This document shows, in pieces, positions 8,170-17,391 of a stretch of 64,000 bases of DNA. Below the pieces are notes generated by a model, which worked only from the letters and a program-made list of their open reading frames with translations, did no database searches and was not told the origin of the DNA. The stretch is taken from contig NZ_JAGGJF010000002.1 in the NCBI RefSeq assembly GCF_030466405.1, forward strand, positions 62,001 through 126,000, given 5' to 3'. The position numbers were made by a program, and so were the translations under genes. Positions within the stretch are counted from its first letter, which is position 1. Each line of letters starts with the position of its first letter. This DNA is from Pseudidiomarina terrestris (GTDB lineage Bacteria; Pseudomonadota; Gammaproteobacteria; Enterobacterales; Alteromonadaceae).

Positions 8170-10317
8170 GTGAATCCGATTACAAAACAATTTAAATACG
8201 GTCGTCATACCGTAACATTAGAAACCGGCGCCATGGCGCGCCAAGCGACTGGCGCAGTACTTGCCAGCATGGATGACACCTCAGTACTGGTTACTGTTGT
8301 TGCCAAAAAAGAAGCCAACGAAGGGCAAGATTTCTTCCCGCTAACAGTTAATTATCAAGAACGTACTTACGCTGCAGGTAAAATCCCAGGTGGTTTCTTC
8401 AAGCGTGAAGGTCGTCCGTCAGAAGGTGAAACCCTCACCTCGCGTTTGATTGACCGTCCAATTCGTCCACTATTCCCTGAAGGTTTCAAAAACGAAGTGC
8501 AAATCATTGCTACCGTTGTTTCTGTAAACCCTCAAGTGAGCCCTGATATCGTGGCTCTGATTGGTGCGTCGGCAGCACTTTGCATTGCTGGTGTACCTTT
8601 TGCAGGCCCAATCGGCGCGGCACGCGTTGGTGTTATCAACGATGAATACGTATTGAATCCTACCCTGGACGAATTGACCGAGTCTAAACTTGATCTGGTC
8701 GTTGCAGGTACCGACAATGCCGTATTAATGGTTGAGTCTGAAGCACAATTACTGTCAGAAGATGCCATGTTAGGCGCTGTTGTTTATGGTCACGAGCAAA
8801 TGCAGACTGTGATCGAAAATATTAACGAGTTCACTGCTGAAGCTGGTAAGCCGAAGTGGGAATGGGAAGCTCCGGCGACCAACGAAGAACTGCTTAATAA
8901 AATCAAAGCGCTGGCAGAAGACGGTATTGGTGAAGCCTACCGTATCACTGAGAAAACTGAGCGTTATGAGCAAGTTAAAAAGCTGCGTGACGAAGTGATT
9001 GAAAAGCTGACTGCCGAAGACGAGAGCTTAGACGCGAAGCAAATCGGTAACCTATTTCACGGTCTTGAAAGTGACGTTGTACGTCACCGTATCATTGCTG
9101 GCGAGAAGCGTATCGATGGTCGTGAACCGGACATGGTACGTGCCCTTGATATCGCTACGGGGATGCTCCCACGCGTCCACGGTTCTGCAGTATTCACACG
9201 TGGTGAGACGCAGGCACTGGTTGCAGCGACCTTGGGCACAGAACGTGATGCGCAGATGATTGATGACCTGATCGGCTCAAGCAACAACCGCTTCATGTTG
9301 CATTACAACTTCCCTCCATACTGTGTTGGCGAAACCGGTTTCGTGGGTTCACCTAAGCGTCGTGAAATCGGCCATGGTCGTTTGGCGAAGCGCGGTGTGC
9401 AAGCCGTCATGCCAAGCCAGGAAGAATTCCCGTACACCATTCGTGTGGTTTCTGAAATCACTGAATCAAACGGTTCAAGCTCAATGGCATCCGTTTGTGG
9501 TACGTCATTGGCACTGATGGACGCTGGTGTTCCGATTAAAGCTTCGGTTGCTGGTATCGCTATGGGTCTGGTCAAAGAAGGCGACAAGTTCGTTGTCCTT
9601 TCTGACATCCTCGGTGACGAAGATCATCTGGGTGACATGGACTTTAAAGTTGCGGGTAGCAAAGACGGCGTGACCGCATTGCAGATGGATATCAAGATCG
9701 ACGGTATCACTCGTGAAATCATGGAAAAAGCACTTGAGCAAGCGAAAGCTGCTCGCCTGCACATTCTGAATGTGATGGACGATGCGATTTCTGGCGCGCG
9801 CCAGGAGCTGTCTGACTATGCTCCGCGTTACCACACCATGAAGATCAACCCGGACAAGATCCGCGACGTGATCGGTAAAGGTGGTGCGGTGATTCGTGAG
9901 TTGACGGAAAGCACCAATACCAACATCGAAATTAACGATGACGGTACTGTCCGTATTGCCGCTACTGACCAAGAGTCAGCGCAAGCCGCAATCGACCGTA
10001 TTAAAGAACTGACTGAAGATGTTGAAGTTGGCCGTATCTACCAGGGTAAAGTCGCACGTATCGTTGATTTCGGTGCATTCGTAACGATTCTGCCAGGCAA
10101 AGATGGTTTGGTACACATCTCACAAATCGCTGAAGAGCGTGTGAATGATGTCAACGAATACCTGAATGTTGGTGACGTTGTGCCGGTTAAAGTTCTGGAA
10201 ATCGACCGCCAGGGTCGTGTCCGTCTGAGCATGAAAGAAGCCGCTGAGAAGCCTGCAGAAGCAGCGCAACCGGCAGCTGAAGTAAGCCAGGACAAAGGCC
10301 AGGACGAAGCTGAGTAA
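8170..10317 (+). CDS. pnp: polynucleotide phosphorylase
   Basis: 3'-to-5' phosphorolytic exoribonuclease and degradosome component. The 715-aa product (E. coli 711) has two RNase PH cores: the first includes the [20 protein letters not shown] region, the second [10 protein letters not shown] and the acidic [15 protein letters not shown] catalytic segment. A KH domain with IGKGG near residue 570 and an S1 domain (about 620-690) follow, then an Ala/Glu-rich tail. The start is GTG at 8170, giving [20 protein letters not shown] in line with E. coli; AAAGG lies upstream. The leader is structured, suggesting autoregulation. Confidence 0.96.
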   Translation: MNPITKQFKYGRHTVTLETGAMARQATGAVLASMDDTSVLVTVVAKKEANEGQDFFPLTVNYQERTYAAGKIPGGFFKREGRPSEGETLTSRLIDRPIRPLFPEGFKNEVQIIATVVSVNPQVSPDIVALIGASAALCIAGVPFAGPIGAARVGVINDEYVLNPTLDELTESKLDLVVAGTDNAVLMVESEAQLLSEDAMLGAVVYGHEQMQTVIENINEFTAEAGKPKWEWEAPATNEELLNKIKALAEDGIGEAYRITEKTERYEQVKKLRDEVIEKLTAEDESLDAKQIGNLFHGLESDVVRHRIIAGEKRIDGREPDMVRALDIATGMLPRVHGSAVFTRGETQALVAATLGTERDAQMIDDLIGSSNNRFMLHYNFPPYCVGETGFVGSPKRREIGHGRLAKRGVQAVMPSQEEFPYTIRVVSEITESNGSSSMASVCGTSLALMDAGVPIKASVAGIAMGLVKEGDKFVVLSDILGDEDHLGDMDFKVAGSKDGVTALQMDIKIDGITREIMEKALEQAKAARLHILNVMDDAISGARQELSDYAPRYHTMKINPDKIRDVIGKGGAVIRELTESTNTNIEINDDGTVRIAATDQESAQAAIDRIKELTEDVEVGRIYQGKVARIVDFGAFVTILPGKDGLVHISQIAEERVNDVNEYLNVGDVVPVKVLEIDRQGRVRLSMKEAAEKPAEAAQPAAEVSQDKGQDEAE

Positions 10318-10339
10318 AATCAACTTCTCATTTGTTTAC

Positions 10340-10369
10340 AAAAAGGGGCTTCGGCCCCTTTTCTTTTTT
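10340..10369 (+). terminator. intrinsic terminator after pnp
   Basis: AAAAGGGGC / GCCCCTTTT stem (10341-10349 with 10354-10362) closed by a stable TTCG tetraloop and followed by a T-rich tract. Ends the pnp transcript before nlpI. Confidence 0.9.
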
Positions 10370-10419
10370 CTGCGAAGGTGCGGTATGATGGATCGCAAGC
10401 AGGGTAGTCAGGAGTTATC

Positions 10420-11325
10420 ATGAATTTTCATCGCATCGGCTGGCTGATGGTGATCTGTTGCTTAGGCATCGCCGGTTGCACCAGCACTCCAACAGCGCAA
10501 GATAAAAGTCTCGGAAACCTCGTCGTAGTTGCGCCGCAGGCGCCTGATGGCCGCTTTCAGCTGGAGTTGGCGAAGCTGACTGATATTATGGCTAAGGAGG
10601 CGGAGCAGCTGGATGCGGAGAGTATGGGCCAGCTCCTCTACCGCCGCGGTAGCCTGTATGATGCGCTGGGCTTAATCACTCTGGCGCGGATCGACTTCAA
10701 TCGGGCGCTGGATTACCAACCGCGCCTGGCTGACGCCTACAACTATCTTGGTATTCATTACACCCAACTGGGCCAGTTTGAGTACGCTTACGAGGCCTTT
10801 GAAGCCGTGCTTGAACTTGAACCCGAGCATCCTTATGCCTACCTGAATCGCGGTGTGGCTGGCTACTACGATCATCGTTTTGACCTTGCCAATGACGATT
10901 TACAGCATTACTTTGAGGCAGACCCAAGCGACCCTTATCGCGCCATCTGGCGGTTTCTGGCTGCCGTGGAGGAAGGTGATCCACAGCGGGCTCAGCAGCA
11001 ACTTGCAAAAGCGCGTCTGGAACACAGCACCGATGCCTGGGCCTGGGGACTGGTCGATTTGTACATTGGCGTTATGAGCGAAGATGAGTTTCTTTCTTCC
11101 TACGCAACTCAGGGTTTAGCTGCGGATGAAACCCTTGCTGAGCGTATGTGCGAGTCCTACTTCTATCTGGGCAAGCTCAAGCAATTAGAAGGTGAGTGGG
11201 ATACTGCGGCCGTTTATTTCCGACTGGCGCTGACCACCAATGTTTATATGTTTCTGGAACACCGCTATGCAGCGATTGAAATGGACTGGAGTCAGCAACA
11301 AGCGAATGCTGCCCGCGCCAATTAA
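10420..11325 (+). CDS. nlpI: TPR lipoprotein NlpI
   Basis: Outer-membrane-anchored TPR adaptor that in E. coli coordinates peptidoglycan hydrolases and the protease Prc. The 301-aa product has a lipoprotein signal ending IAGC with lipidated Cys20, and tetratricopeptide repeats from about 65 to 170, including LADAYNYLGIHYTQLGQFEY and HPYAYLNRGVAGYYDHRF. Length fits the family (E. coli 294 aa). Location directly after pnp is the same as in E. coli. The last 20 bases overlap the start of the next gene. Confidence 0.93.
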   Translation: MNFHRIGWLMVICCLGIAGCTSTPTAQDKSLGNLVVVAPQAPDGRFQLELAKLTDIMAKEAEQLDAESMGQLLYRRGSLYDALGLITLARIDFNRALDYQPRLADAYNYLGIHYTQLGQFEYAYEAFEAVLELEPEHPYAYLNRGVAGYYDHRFDLANDDLQHYFEADPSDPYRAIWRFLAAVEEGDPQRAQQQLAKARLEHSTDAWAWGLVDLYIGVMSEDEFLSSYATQGLAADETLAERMCESYFYLGKLKQLEGEWDTAAVYFRLALTTNVYMFLEHRYAAIEMDWSQQQANAARAN

Positions 11326-12190
11326 ATCCGTTCTTGCCAGCTGCAGCGCGGCCAGTCTGTTACTGCTTTGCCATGCGGCAACTGCCGACTCCTGGCAGCC
11401 TTTGCCAGAACAGCTGCTGGGTGTCACCACCGACCTTAGCCCCGCAGCTCCAGCAACTTGCCGCTCTCCTGAACAGCCCGAAGCGATTCAGGTGTGGTTG
11501 CCGCTAGGGCGCTCGCAGGAGCCCATAAAGACTCTGTCGCAATGGCCGGCACATCCTCTCGCTGAATTTGTGCAATGCTTTCACATCCGTTGGTATCAGG
11601 ATTATGACCAACTGGATTGCCGTAGTGGTGGCCAACGCGGCCATCAACAGTGTGATTTAGCCTTGTTGCCACGCGAGTGGAATCAACGCCAGCTGGTGTT
11701 TATCGCCAGCGGCACACCGGCAATTGGTAGCGCTAGTCACTGGCAGATGGTGTTGCCGGTAGACGCATCTGTCGATGTCCTGGCGCACGAAGTAGGGCAC
11801 TGGTTGGGGTTTGCTGACGAGTATCCGATGTCGGCCGCGTTGGCGGAAAATTATTGCCAGGGACGTTATCTGCATCCGTCAGTCAATGTGGTCACCACAG
11901 TGACGCAGCAACTATCGAGTCACGAACTGCAGAAGTTATGGCAGCGCTTGCCCTGGCGCGACGCTGTTGCGGACTGGCGCGACCTGGCGCAGCCCGGGAG
12001 CGATGGTAAATGGCAGTTGGGGTCCGCTGCGTCGGTTGCGGTGGGGCTATTCCCGAGCGCGACCTGCAATGCTGTGGAAAAGGTTTACAGCTGGAAGCCT
12101 GTGGCTCACATGACCGCGATGGAATACCATGACGTCAATGTTTGGCCCGAGGTCTACCTTGAGCTGCTACGTCGCTCAAATGGACAATGA
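11306..12190 (+). CDS. predicted secreted zinc metallopeptidase-like protein (M64-like HExxH)
   Basis: I do not recognise a named gene. From ATG 11306 the product is 294 aa with a signal peptide (hydrophobic core about 8-22, likely cut near Ala-Thr-Ala before Asp). HEVGHWLGFADEY at 161-173 is a zinc-binding HExxH followed by GxxDEY, the arrangement seen in M64/IgA-type peptidases. Several Cys pairs suit a periplasmic location. I preferred 11306 to the upstream ATG 11240 because it gives a clean signal peptide. It overlaps the nlpI 3' end by 20 bases, so it is probably co-expressed, and it converges with the MAPEG gene with a 15-base overlap. The substrate is unknown. Confidence 0.7.
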   Translation: MLPAPIKSVLASCSAASLLLLCHAATADSWQPLPEQLLGVTTDLSPAAPATCRSPEQPEAIQVWLPLGRSQEPIKTLSQWPAHPLAEFVQCFHIRWYQDYDQLDCRSGGQRGHQQCDLALLPREWNQRQLVFIASGTPAIGSASHWQMVLPVDASVDVLAHEVGHWLGFADEYPMSAALAENYCQGRYLHPSVNVVTTVTQQLSSHELQKLWQRLPWRDAVADWRDLAQPGSDGKWQLGSAASVAVGLFPSATCNAVEKVYSWKPVAHMTAMEYHDVNVWPEVYLELLRRSNGQ

Positions 12191-12574
12191 GATGGCCGTC
12201 TGGGCAATCATGATCACCGGACAGAGTAACGCCAGAAACCAGATTAAACTTCGCGACTTGTCCCAGTTGGCAAGATAGAGAACGTGGTAAATAATCCGCA
12301 AGCCAACGAAAGCGACCGCAAGCCATTGATTGACGACGCCGACATGACCGGTAGCGATGACCAGCAAGACTGCGGCAGCGAACAAGGGAAAGGCTTCATA
12401 GGCGTTATAATGCCCGGCTACGGCACGAGCGCCGGGGCCGGTTAAGCGCTGCTGCTGAGCACGCGGATGGCGGTTATCGTAGCCATTGTCACGGTTTTGA
12501 AAGTAAACCACCGGTGCTTTGGCAGCGATGGGAAGTAAACCGGCAATTAATAAACACCAAATCAGCGTACTCAT
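12176..12574 (-). CDS. MAPEG family membrane protein
   Basis: A 132-aa integral membrane protein with about four hydrophobic segments and the RLTGPGARAVAGHYNAYEAFP region typical of bacterial MAPEG proteins, whose eukaryotic relatives use glutathione. The bacterial function is generally undefined. The ATG at 12574 is preceded by AGGGGA; the longer frame from 12703 reads into lipA and is not credible. It lies 25 bases downstream of lipA and ends inside the convergent metallopeptidase-like gene. Confidence 0.85.
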   Translation of the reverse strand: MSTLIWCLLIAGLLPIAAKAPVVYFQNRDNGYDNRHPRAQQQRLTGPGARAVAGHYNAYEAFPLFAAAVLLVIATGHVGVVNQWLAVAFVGLRIIYHVLYLANWDKSRSLIWFLALLCPVIMIAQTAISLSI

Positions 12575-12599
12575 CGTCAGATCCCCTGTTAATAGCGTG

Positions 12600-13565
12600 C
12601 TATTTGACTTCTTTACCTGCCGCCTGTAAATCAGCGTGATACGACGAACGTACCAGAGGACCACTGGCGATGTGGGTGAAGCCCATTTTAACGCCTTCCT
12701 CACGGAACATTTCGAACTCGTCAGGAGTCACGTAGCGCGTCACCGGAAGGTGATGGCGGCTAGGCTGCAAATACTGACCAATGGTCAGCATATCCACGTC
12801 ATGGGCACGTAAATCACGCATGACCTCGAGAATTTCGTCGTTAGTTTCGCCAAGACCGACCATAAGACCCGACTTGGTGCGGATATCAGCACGTGATTCT
12901 TTGTAGCGTTGCAGCAAATCCAGCGACCACTGATAGTTGGCGCCTGGACGGGCAGCTTTGTACATACGTGGCACAGTTTCCAGATTATGGTTGAACACGT
13001 CAGGTGCTTCGCCACTTAAAATCTCGAGAGCAACGTCCATGCGTCCGCGGAAATCTGGTACCAGAACTTCGACCTGAATACCGGGGCTGTGCGCGCGGAT
13101 CTCACGGATACAGTCAGCAAAATGCTGGGCACCGCCATCACGCAAGTCGTCACGGTCGACGGAGGTCACCACCACGTACTTCACCTTCATATCACGAATG
13201 GTCTCGCCGAGCTTAACAGCTTCTTCCGGATCCGGTGGCAACGGGCGGCCATGGGCAACGTCACAGAAAGGACAACGGCGGGTACAGATGGCACCCAGGA
13301 TCATAAAGGTCGCAGTACCATGATTGAAGCACTCCGGCAGGTTCGGGCAGGAAGCTTCTTCACAGACTGAGTGCAAGCCGTGCTTACGCATGGCCTGCTT
13401 AATTTCATCAATGCGCTGAGTTGACGCAGGTAGCTTAACTTTCAGCCACTCTGGCTTACGGAGCATTTGATCCCGCTCAGTTGGGACAACTTTAACCGGA
13501 ATAAGCGCCATCTTTTCGGCGTCGCGTAATTTTACCCCGGGTTCAACTCTAACTGGCTTGGACAT
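12600..13565 (-). CDS. lipA: lipoyl synthase
   Basis: Radical-SAM enzyme inserting two sulfurs into octanoyl groups on lipoyl domains. The 321-aa product has the auxiliary cluster cysteines Cys68, Cys73 and Cys79 ([12 protein letters not shown]) and the radical-SAM CTRRCPFC with Cys94, Cys98 and Cys101, the same numbering as E. coli, plus the C-terminal RSSYHA motif. Its 5' end overlaps lipB by 17 bases, so lipB and lipA form one translationally coupled unit. Confidence 0.97.
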   Translation of the reverse strand: MSKPVRVEPGVKLRDAEKMALIPVKVVPTERDQMLRKPEWLKVKLPASTQRIDEIKQAMRKHGLHSVCEEASCPNLPECFNHGTATFMILGAICTRRCPFCDVAHGRPLPPDPEEAVKLGETIRDMKVKYVVVTSVDRDDLRDGGAQHFADCIREIRAHSPGIQVEVLVPDFRGRMDVALEILSGEAPDVFNHNLETVPRMYKAARPGANYQWSLDLLQRYKESRADIRTKSGLMVGLGETNDEILEVMRDLRAHDVDMLTIGQYLQPSRHHLPVTRYVTPDEFEMFREEGVKMGFTHIASGPLVRSSYHADLQAAGKEVK

Positions 13566-14214
13566 AAGCGTTGTCTAATCCTGTGTGTTCATGAATGTTT
13601 TGGTAGCCGAGCTGTTCGGCGAAGATGGCACTTACCCGTGCAGCTGCTGCGGCAACGGTTGCCGGGCCACCTAATTCTTTGCTCTGCACCATTTGCATTC
13701 CCGCATAACCGCAAGGATTAATGCGTAAAAATGGACTGAGATCCATATTAACATTTAGAGCCAGTCCATGAAATGAACAGCCCTTACGAATTCTTAGACC
13801 TAATGAGCATAATTTAGCGTCACCGACATAGACACCGGGCGCATCAGGACGAGCTGCAGCTTCAATATCAGCTTCGGCCATCAGTTTTACGATGGTAGCT
13901 TCAATATGGGTCACCAATTGTCGGACGCCAATTTTCAACCGTCGCAAGTCGAGCAAAAAGTATACGACCAGTTGCCCGGGGCCATGGTAAGTCACTTGCC
14001 CTCCGCGGTCTACCTTCACCACAGGAATATCGCCAGGGGCGAGAATATGCTCGGCCTTGCCGGCTTGTCCCTGGGTAAACACAGGCTCGTGCTCCAACAC
14101 CCATAGCTCATCAGTAGTGTCGGCGTCGCGAGCGTCCGTAAAGCTCTGCATCGCATGCCAGATGGGCTCGTAGTCTTGCCGACCTAATTGCCGAACAATC
14201 AAATCAGAGGACAT
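13549..14214 (-). CDS. lipB: octanoyl-ACP:protein octanoyltransferase
   Basis: Transfers octanoate from acyl carrier protein to lipoyl domains, the step before LipA. The 221-aa product has [12 protein letters not shown] (70-81) and the catalytic pair Lys134 (GDAKLCSLG) and Cys168 (NPCGY). I chose ATG 14214 because GGAAG at 14228-14224 has a 9-base spacing; the in-frame ATG at 14223 directly abuts that ribosome site. The start lies within the end of ybeD. Confidence 0.94.
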   Translation of the reverse strand: MSSDLIVRQLGRQDYEPIWHAMQSFTDARDADTTDELWVLEHEPVFTQGQAGKAEHILAPGDIPVVKVDRGGQVTYHGPGQLVVYFLLDLRRLKIGVRQLVTHIEATIVKLMAEADIEAAARPDAPGVYVGDAKLCSLGLRIRKGCSFHGLALNVNMDLSPFLRINPCGYAGMQMVQSKELGGPATVAAAAARVSAIFAEQLGYQNIHEHTGLDNAYVQAS

Positions 14215-14470
14215 AGCGAACATCTTCCAGCGCCGCTAAGGCCTGGTAAAGGGTTTCAACATGACTCTGGCTTTCGACCCGTATTTGAATGGATACGGAA
14301 TGATAATTGCCTTTGCTGCTGGGCTTTACTGCTGGATTGTAATCACCTGGTGCATGCTCTTGTGCGACGGCGACGACCGCATCAGGAAGCTCCGGTTTTG
14401 CCAGGCCCATGACTTTAAAGGTAAAGTGACATGGAAACTCGACCAGCTCATCGAAACGGGTTTTTTGCAT
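14204..14470 (-). CDS. ybeD: DUF493 family protein YbeD
   Basis: Small cytoplasmic protein of 88 aa with an ACT-like fold in the E. coli homologue, whose role is not settled. The [11 protein letters not shown] segment and the [14 protein letters not shown] region are typical. It sits between the D-amino-acid transaminase gene and lipB, as ybeD sits between dacA and lipB in E. coli. TAGGAG precedes the ATG. Confidence 0.9.
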   Translation of the reverse strand: MQKTRFDELVEFPCHFTFKVMGLAKPELPDAVVAVAQEHAPGDYNPAVKPSSKGNYHSVSIQIRVESQSHVETLYQALAALEDVRYVL

Positions 14471-14479
14471 GGGTTACTC

Positions 14480-15325
14480 CTAAGCTAAATGCGCGCGCTT
14501 ACTTTCGTGAAATGCCTCAACAAGTTTTTGTGTGAGGGGACCACAGCGGCCATTGCCGATAATTATATCATCAATTTTTGCAATCGGCTGTATCTCACGG
14601 CTTGAGCTGGTCAGGAACAGCTCATCGAGTTGCGCCAGCTCACGAACAGTAAAGGCTTCTTCGCGCACGGGCAGGTTCAGCTGAGCGGCCAATTGCAATA
14701 CCCACATGCGGGTGATGCCGGGCAAAATCAAGTGATCCGCAGGGGCAGTGTAAAGCACACCGTCTTTGACGGCGAAATAATTACTCGATGCTCCTTCGGT
14801 AATACTGCCGTCTCGATGGAGTAAAGGTTCGATGGCACCGCGTTGTTCGGCGAACTGTTTCAGCATGATATTGCCAAGCAGGCTGATACTCTTAACGTCG
14901 CACCTTAACCAACGGATATCTTCACACAGAACGACATTGGCAGGCGCCGGTGTATCCCAGTGCAGTTGCAAGGGCGACACATTGGCGAATACTGTCGGTG
15001 TCAGCACGGTTTGTGGCAGGTGCGAGCGCTTCGTCTCGGCACCACGGGTGACCTGGAAATAAATGAGGCCATCGGTCACCTGATTGCGGGTAATCAGCTG
15101 ATTGGTGAGATCCTGCCAGAAACCCTCTGGCTGATCAGGAATATTGATGGCTGCGAGTGAGCGGTGCAAACGCGCCAGGTGATGCTCAACTAGAAAGGGT
15201 CGGCCCTGGTAGACAGGGATCACTTCATATATGCCGTCCGCAAACAAAAAGCCCCGGTCAAAGACCGAGACTTTTGCTTCTTCAGGAGCAAGCCATTCGC
15301 CATTAAGATAGACTAAACCGCTCAT
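14480..15325 (-). CDS. dat: D-amino-acid transaminase (class IV aminotransferase)
   Basis: PLP enzyme predicted to make D-alanine and D-glutamate for peptidoglycan. The 281-aa product is a fold-type IV aminotransferase with VFDRGFLFADGIYEV near the N terminus, PLP Lys145 (CDVKSISLLGN) as in Bacillus D-AAT, and the ITEGASSNYF cofactor loop. The gene lies between ybeD and dacA, a position without a counterpart in E. coli, in keeping with a cell-wall role. A branched-chain transaminase or aminodeoxychorismate lyase is less likely given the Lys context and neighbours. Confidence 0.85.
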   Translation of the reverse strand: MSGLVYLNGEWLAPEEAKVSVFDRGFLFADGIYEVIPVYQGRPFLVEHHLARLHRSLAAINIPDQPEGFWQDLTNQLITRNQVTDGLIYFQVTRGAETKRSHLPQTVLTPTVFANVSPLQLHWDTPAPANVVLCEDIRWLRCDVKSISLLGNIMLKQFAEQRGAIEPLLHRDGSITEGASSNYFAVKDGVLYTAPADHLILPGITRMWVLQLAAQLNLPVREEAFTVRELAQLDELFLTSSSREIQPIAKIDDIIIGNGRCGPLTQKLVEAFHESKRAHLA

Positions 15326-15333
15326 ACAAGGTG

Positions 15334-16497
15334 TTACTCTTCGTTAAATTTACGTACAACCCAATCGGTTAGTTGCTTAAAGAGACCGCCTTCTGCGACA
15401 TCGTTAAGGGTAACCAGGGGATAGCTGGCAATGGTTTCATCGGCCAGCTGAATGCTCACCGTACCCACTTCCACACCTTTAGCAACAGGTGCTTCGAGTT
15501 CAGCGTTAAGCTCGATGCTGGCTTTCAGGTTTTCCCGTTGGCCACGCGGTAAGGTAATGACCGCATCATTGGCGATACCCAATTGCACGGTGTCTTGTTC
15601 ACCACCCCAGACGCGTTGGTCGACAAAGCGGTCGCCAGCAGTGTAGGCCTGCACAGTTTCGTAGTAACGGAAGCCGTAGTTAAGCAACTTTTTGCTTTCA
15701 ATTTTACGCGCCTGTTCGCTGCTGGTTCCCATGACCACTGCCACTAAGCGGGTGTTGTCTTCCACAGCTGATGTGACCAGGCTGTAACCTGCTTCCTGGG
15801 TATGACCGGTTTTAATACCATCAACATTCATACTTGCATCCCACAGCAGTGAGTTGCGGTTGTATTGTTTAATGGAATTGAAGGTAAATTCTTTTTCTGA
15901 ATAAATGGCATACTCTTGCGGCACATCGCGGATCAATGCTGCACCTAAGAGCGCCATATCCCGTGGTGAGGTGTACTGCTCCGGATCAGGTAAACCATGA
16001 CTGTTGGCAAAGTGGGTATTGGTCATCCCTAGTTCATAGGCATAGTTGTTCATTAAGTCGGCAAAGGCTGACTCACTGCCAGCGATGTGCTCAGCCATGG
16101 CCACGCAGGCATCGTTGCCTGAGGAAATAATAATACCGCGATTTAAATCAGCAACACTGATCTGTTTGCCGACTTCAATAAACATTTTCGAAGATTCCGG
16201 GAAGTTCTTTGCCCAGGCATTCTCGCTCACTGTCACCAGGTCAGTGGGATGAATGCGGCCGTCCTGAATCTCGCGACCAATGATGTAGCTGGTCATCATT
16301 TTGGTCAGGCTCGCCGGAGCCAGCTGGTCGTCGGCATTGCCCTCTGCAATCACATAGCCGGTGGTGTAGTCCATCAGGATGTAACCTTTGGCATTCACTT
16401 GCGGGGGCGGCGGAATAATAGCTGCCTGAGCGGCGAAGGCAGTTGCACCTGCGAGCAGTGCAACAGTGCGAATCAACTGTTTAAATACAGAATTCAT
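15334..16497 (-). CDS. dacA: D-alanyl-D-alanine carboxypeptidase (PBP5/6 family)
   Basis: Periplasmic penicillin-binding protein that trims the terminal D-Ala of peptidoglycan pentapeptides. The 387-aa product has a signal peptide (cut after AAQA near 25), SLTK with nucleophile Ser63 and Lys66, SGND, and KTG. A C-terminal PBP5-type beta domain and a terminal amphipathic helix (QLTDWVVRKF) for membrane attachment follow. It probably has its own promoter, since an 88-base gap with a palindromic extended -10 element separates it from rlpA. Confidence 0.95.
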   Translation of the reverse strand: MNSVFKQLIRTVALLAGATAFAAQAAIIPPPPQVNAKGYILMDYTTGYVIAEGNADDQLAPASLTKMMTSYIIGREIQDGRIHPTDLVTVSENAWAKNFPESSKMFIEVGKQISVADLNRGIIISSGNDACVAMAEHIAGSESAFADLMNNYAYELGMTNTHFANSHGLPDPEQYTSPRDMALLGAALIRDVPQEYAIYSEKEFTFNSIKQYNRNSLLWDASMNVDGIKTGHTQEAGYSLVTSAVEDNTRLVAVVMGTSSEQARKIESKKLLNYGFRYYETVQAYTAGDRFVDQRVWGGEQDTVQLGIANDAVITLPRGQRENLKASIELNAELEAPVAKGVEVGTVSIQLADETIASYPLVTLNDVAEGGLFKQLTDWVVRKFNEE

Positions 16498-16542
16498 GGT
16501 TGGTTGTCTCTACGTTGTCATCATTAAGAGTTTAGCGCGCAA

Positions 16543-16571
16543 ATACTAGCACAGTTGAGCAACTGTTTTCG
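16543..16571 (-). promoter_or_regulatory. dacA promoter with palindromic spacer
   Basis: On the minus strand an extended -10 (TGC TAGTAT; 16548-16543 for the hexamer) lies about 45 bases before dacA. The spacer is filled by a perfect palindrome, ACAGTTG-AG-CAACTGT (16551-16566). The -35 position is poor (CGAAAA), typical of extended -10 or activated promoters. The palindrome is a candidate operator; the regulator is unknown. Confidence 0.4.
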
Positions 16572-16585
16572 AAAAAACGGTCGTA

Positions 16586-17383
16586 TCAGGGACTCACGGG
16601 AACGCGGAAAACGTCCCGGTAGCCATCCTCCCGAAGCCGGTTGAGCAGACGATCGGTTTGCATGGCTGCGAAAGGGCCCAGCATTACAGCGTGTAGACCA
16701 TTTTTGGCCTGAGTAGTTGCAGGTACCTGATAGATTTGTCCCAACTTTTCAGCTTCTTGCTGCAGACGTTGCTGATTCGTACCTGCCACGACCTGAACAT
16801 AATACTGGGCACCGACAGCGCTCTCCAGGGGCGTGGTTACCGCTAACTGCTGATTTCCCGCTTGCGGATGCAGCGCGTCGATACGCACGCGTGCGGTGCC
16901 GGTGGCGAGCATCCCGAGCTTATAGGCGGCAACATAAGAAAGATCGATCACCCGCTCGCCATGGAAAGGACCGCGGTCATTGACCCGCACCACGACGGAG
17001 CGGTCGTTAGCAAGATTGGTGACCCGCACATAGGTAGGCAGCGGCAGCGTCTTATGGGCAGCGCTCATGGCATACATATCATAGGTCTCGCCGTTGGAGG
17101 TCAGGTGCCCATGAAACTTTTCACCATACCAGGACGCCATGCCTTCTTCACTGTAGCCCTGCGCATTCGGTAAAATATCGTAGGTGCGGCCGAACAGCGA
17201 GTAAGTACGGTTGCCCTGACGGCTTGGGGGTTCGGTGCGAGGGACCGGTTCAATGAGTTCGTCAGCAGTGGGCAAACGCGAGGGAATGCTGTCATGGGTT
17301 TGACTGTAGCGACTGGGTGGAGCTGAAGAGCTACAACCTGTCAGTACCAACAAGGTTACAACGATGGCAAAGACGCGTTGCAT
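16586..17383 (-). CDS. rlpA: septal ring lytic transglycosylase RlpA
   Basis: Lipoprotein acting on denuded septal glycan. The 265-aa product has lipobox LTGC with Cys17, a double-psi beta-barrel (about 78-168) and a C-terminal SPOR domain (about 188-262). Glu99, His110 and Asp136 have the same spacing as the residues required in Pseudomonas aeruginosa RlpA, so it is likely an active transglycosylase rather than the inactive E. coli type. It sits between mltB and dacA, as in E. coli where the order is mrdB-rlpA-dacA. Confidence 0.93.
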   Translation of the reverse strand: MQRVFAIVVTLLVLTGCSSSAPPSRYSQTHDSIPSRLPTADELIEPVPRTEPPSRQGNRTYSLFGRTYDILPNAQGYSEEGMASWYGEKFHGHLTSNGETYDMYAMSAAHKTLPLPTYVRVTNLANDRSVVVRVNDRGPFHGERVIDLSYVAAYKLGMLATGTARVRIDALHPQAGNQQLAVTTPLESAVGAQYYVQVVAGTNQQRLQQEAEKLGQIYQVPATTQAKNGLHAVMLGPFAAMQTDRLLNRLREDGYRDVFRVPVSP

Positions 17384-17391
17384 GTCTGAAA

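Noticed and set aside
9505-9972. 155-aa minus-strand frame inside pnp
   Set aside because: Antisense to strongly conserved PNPase coding sequence, with no ribosome site or recognisable motif.
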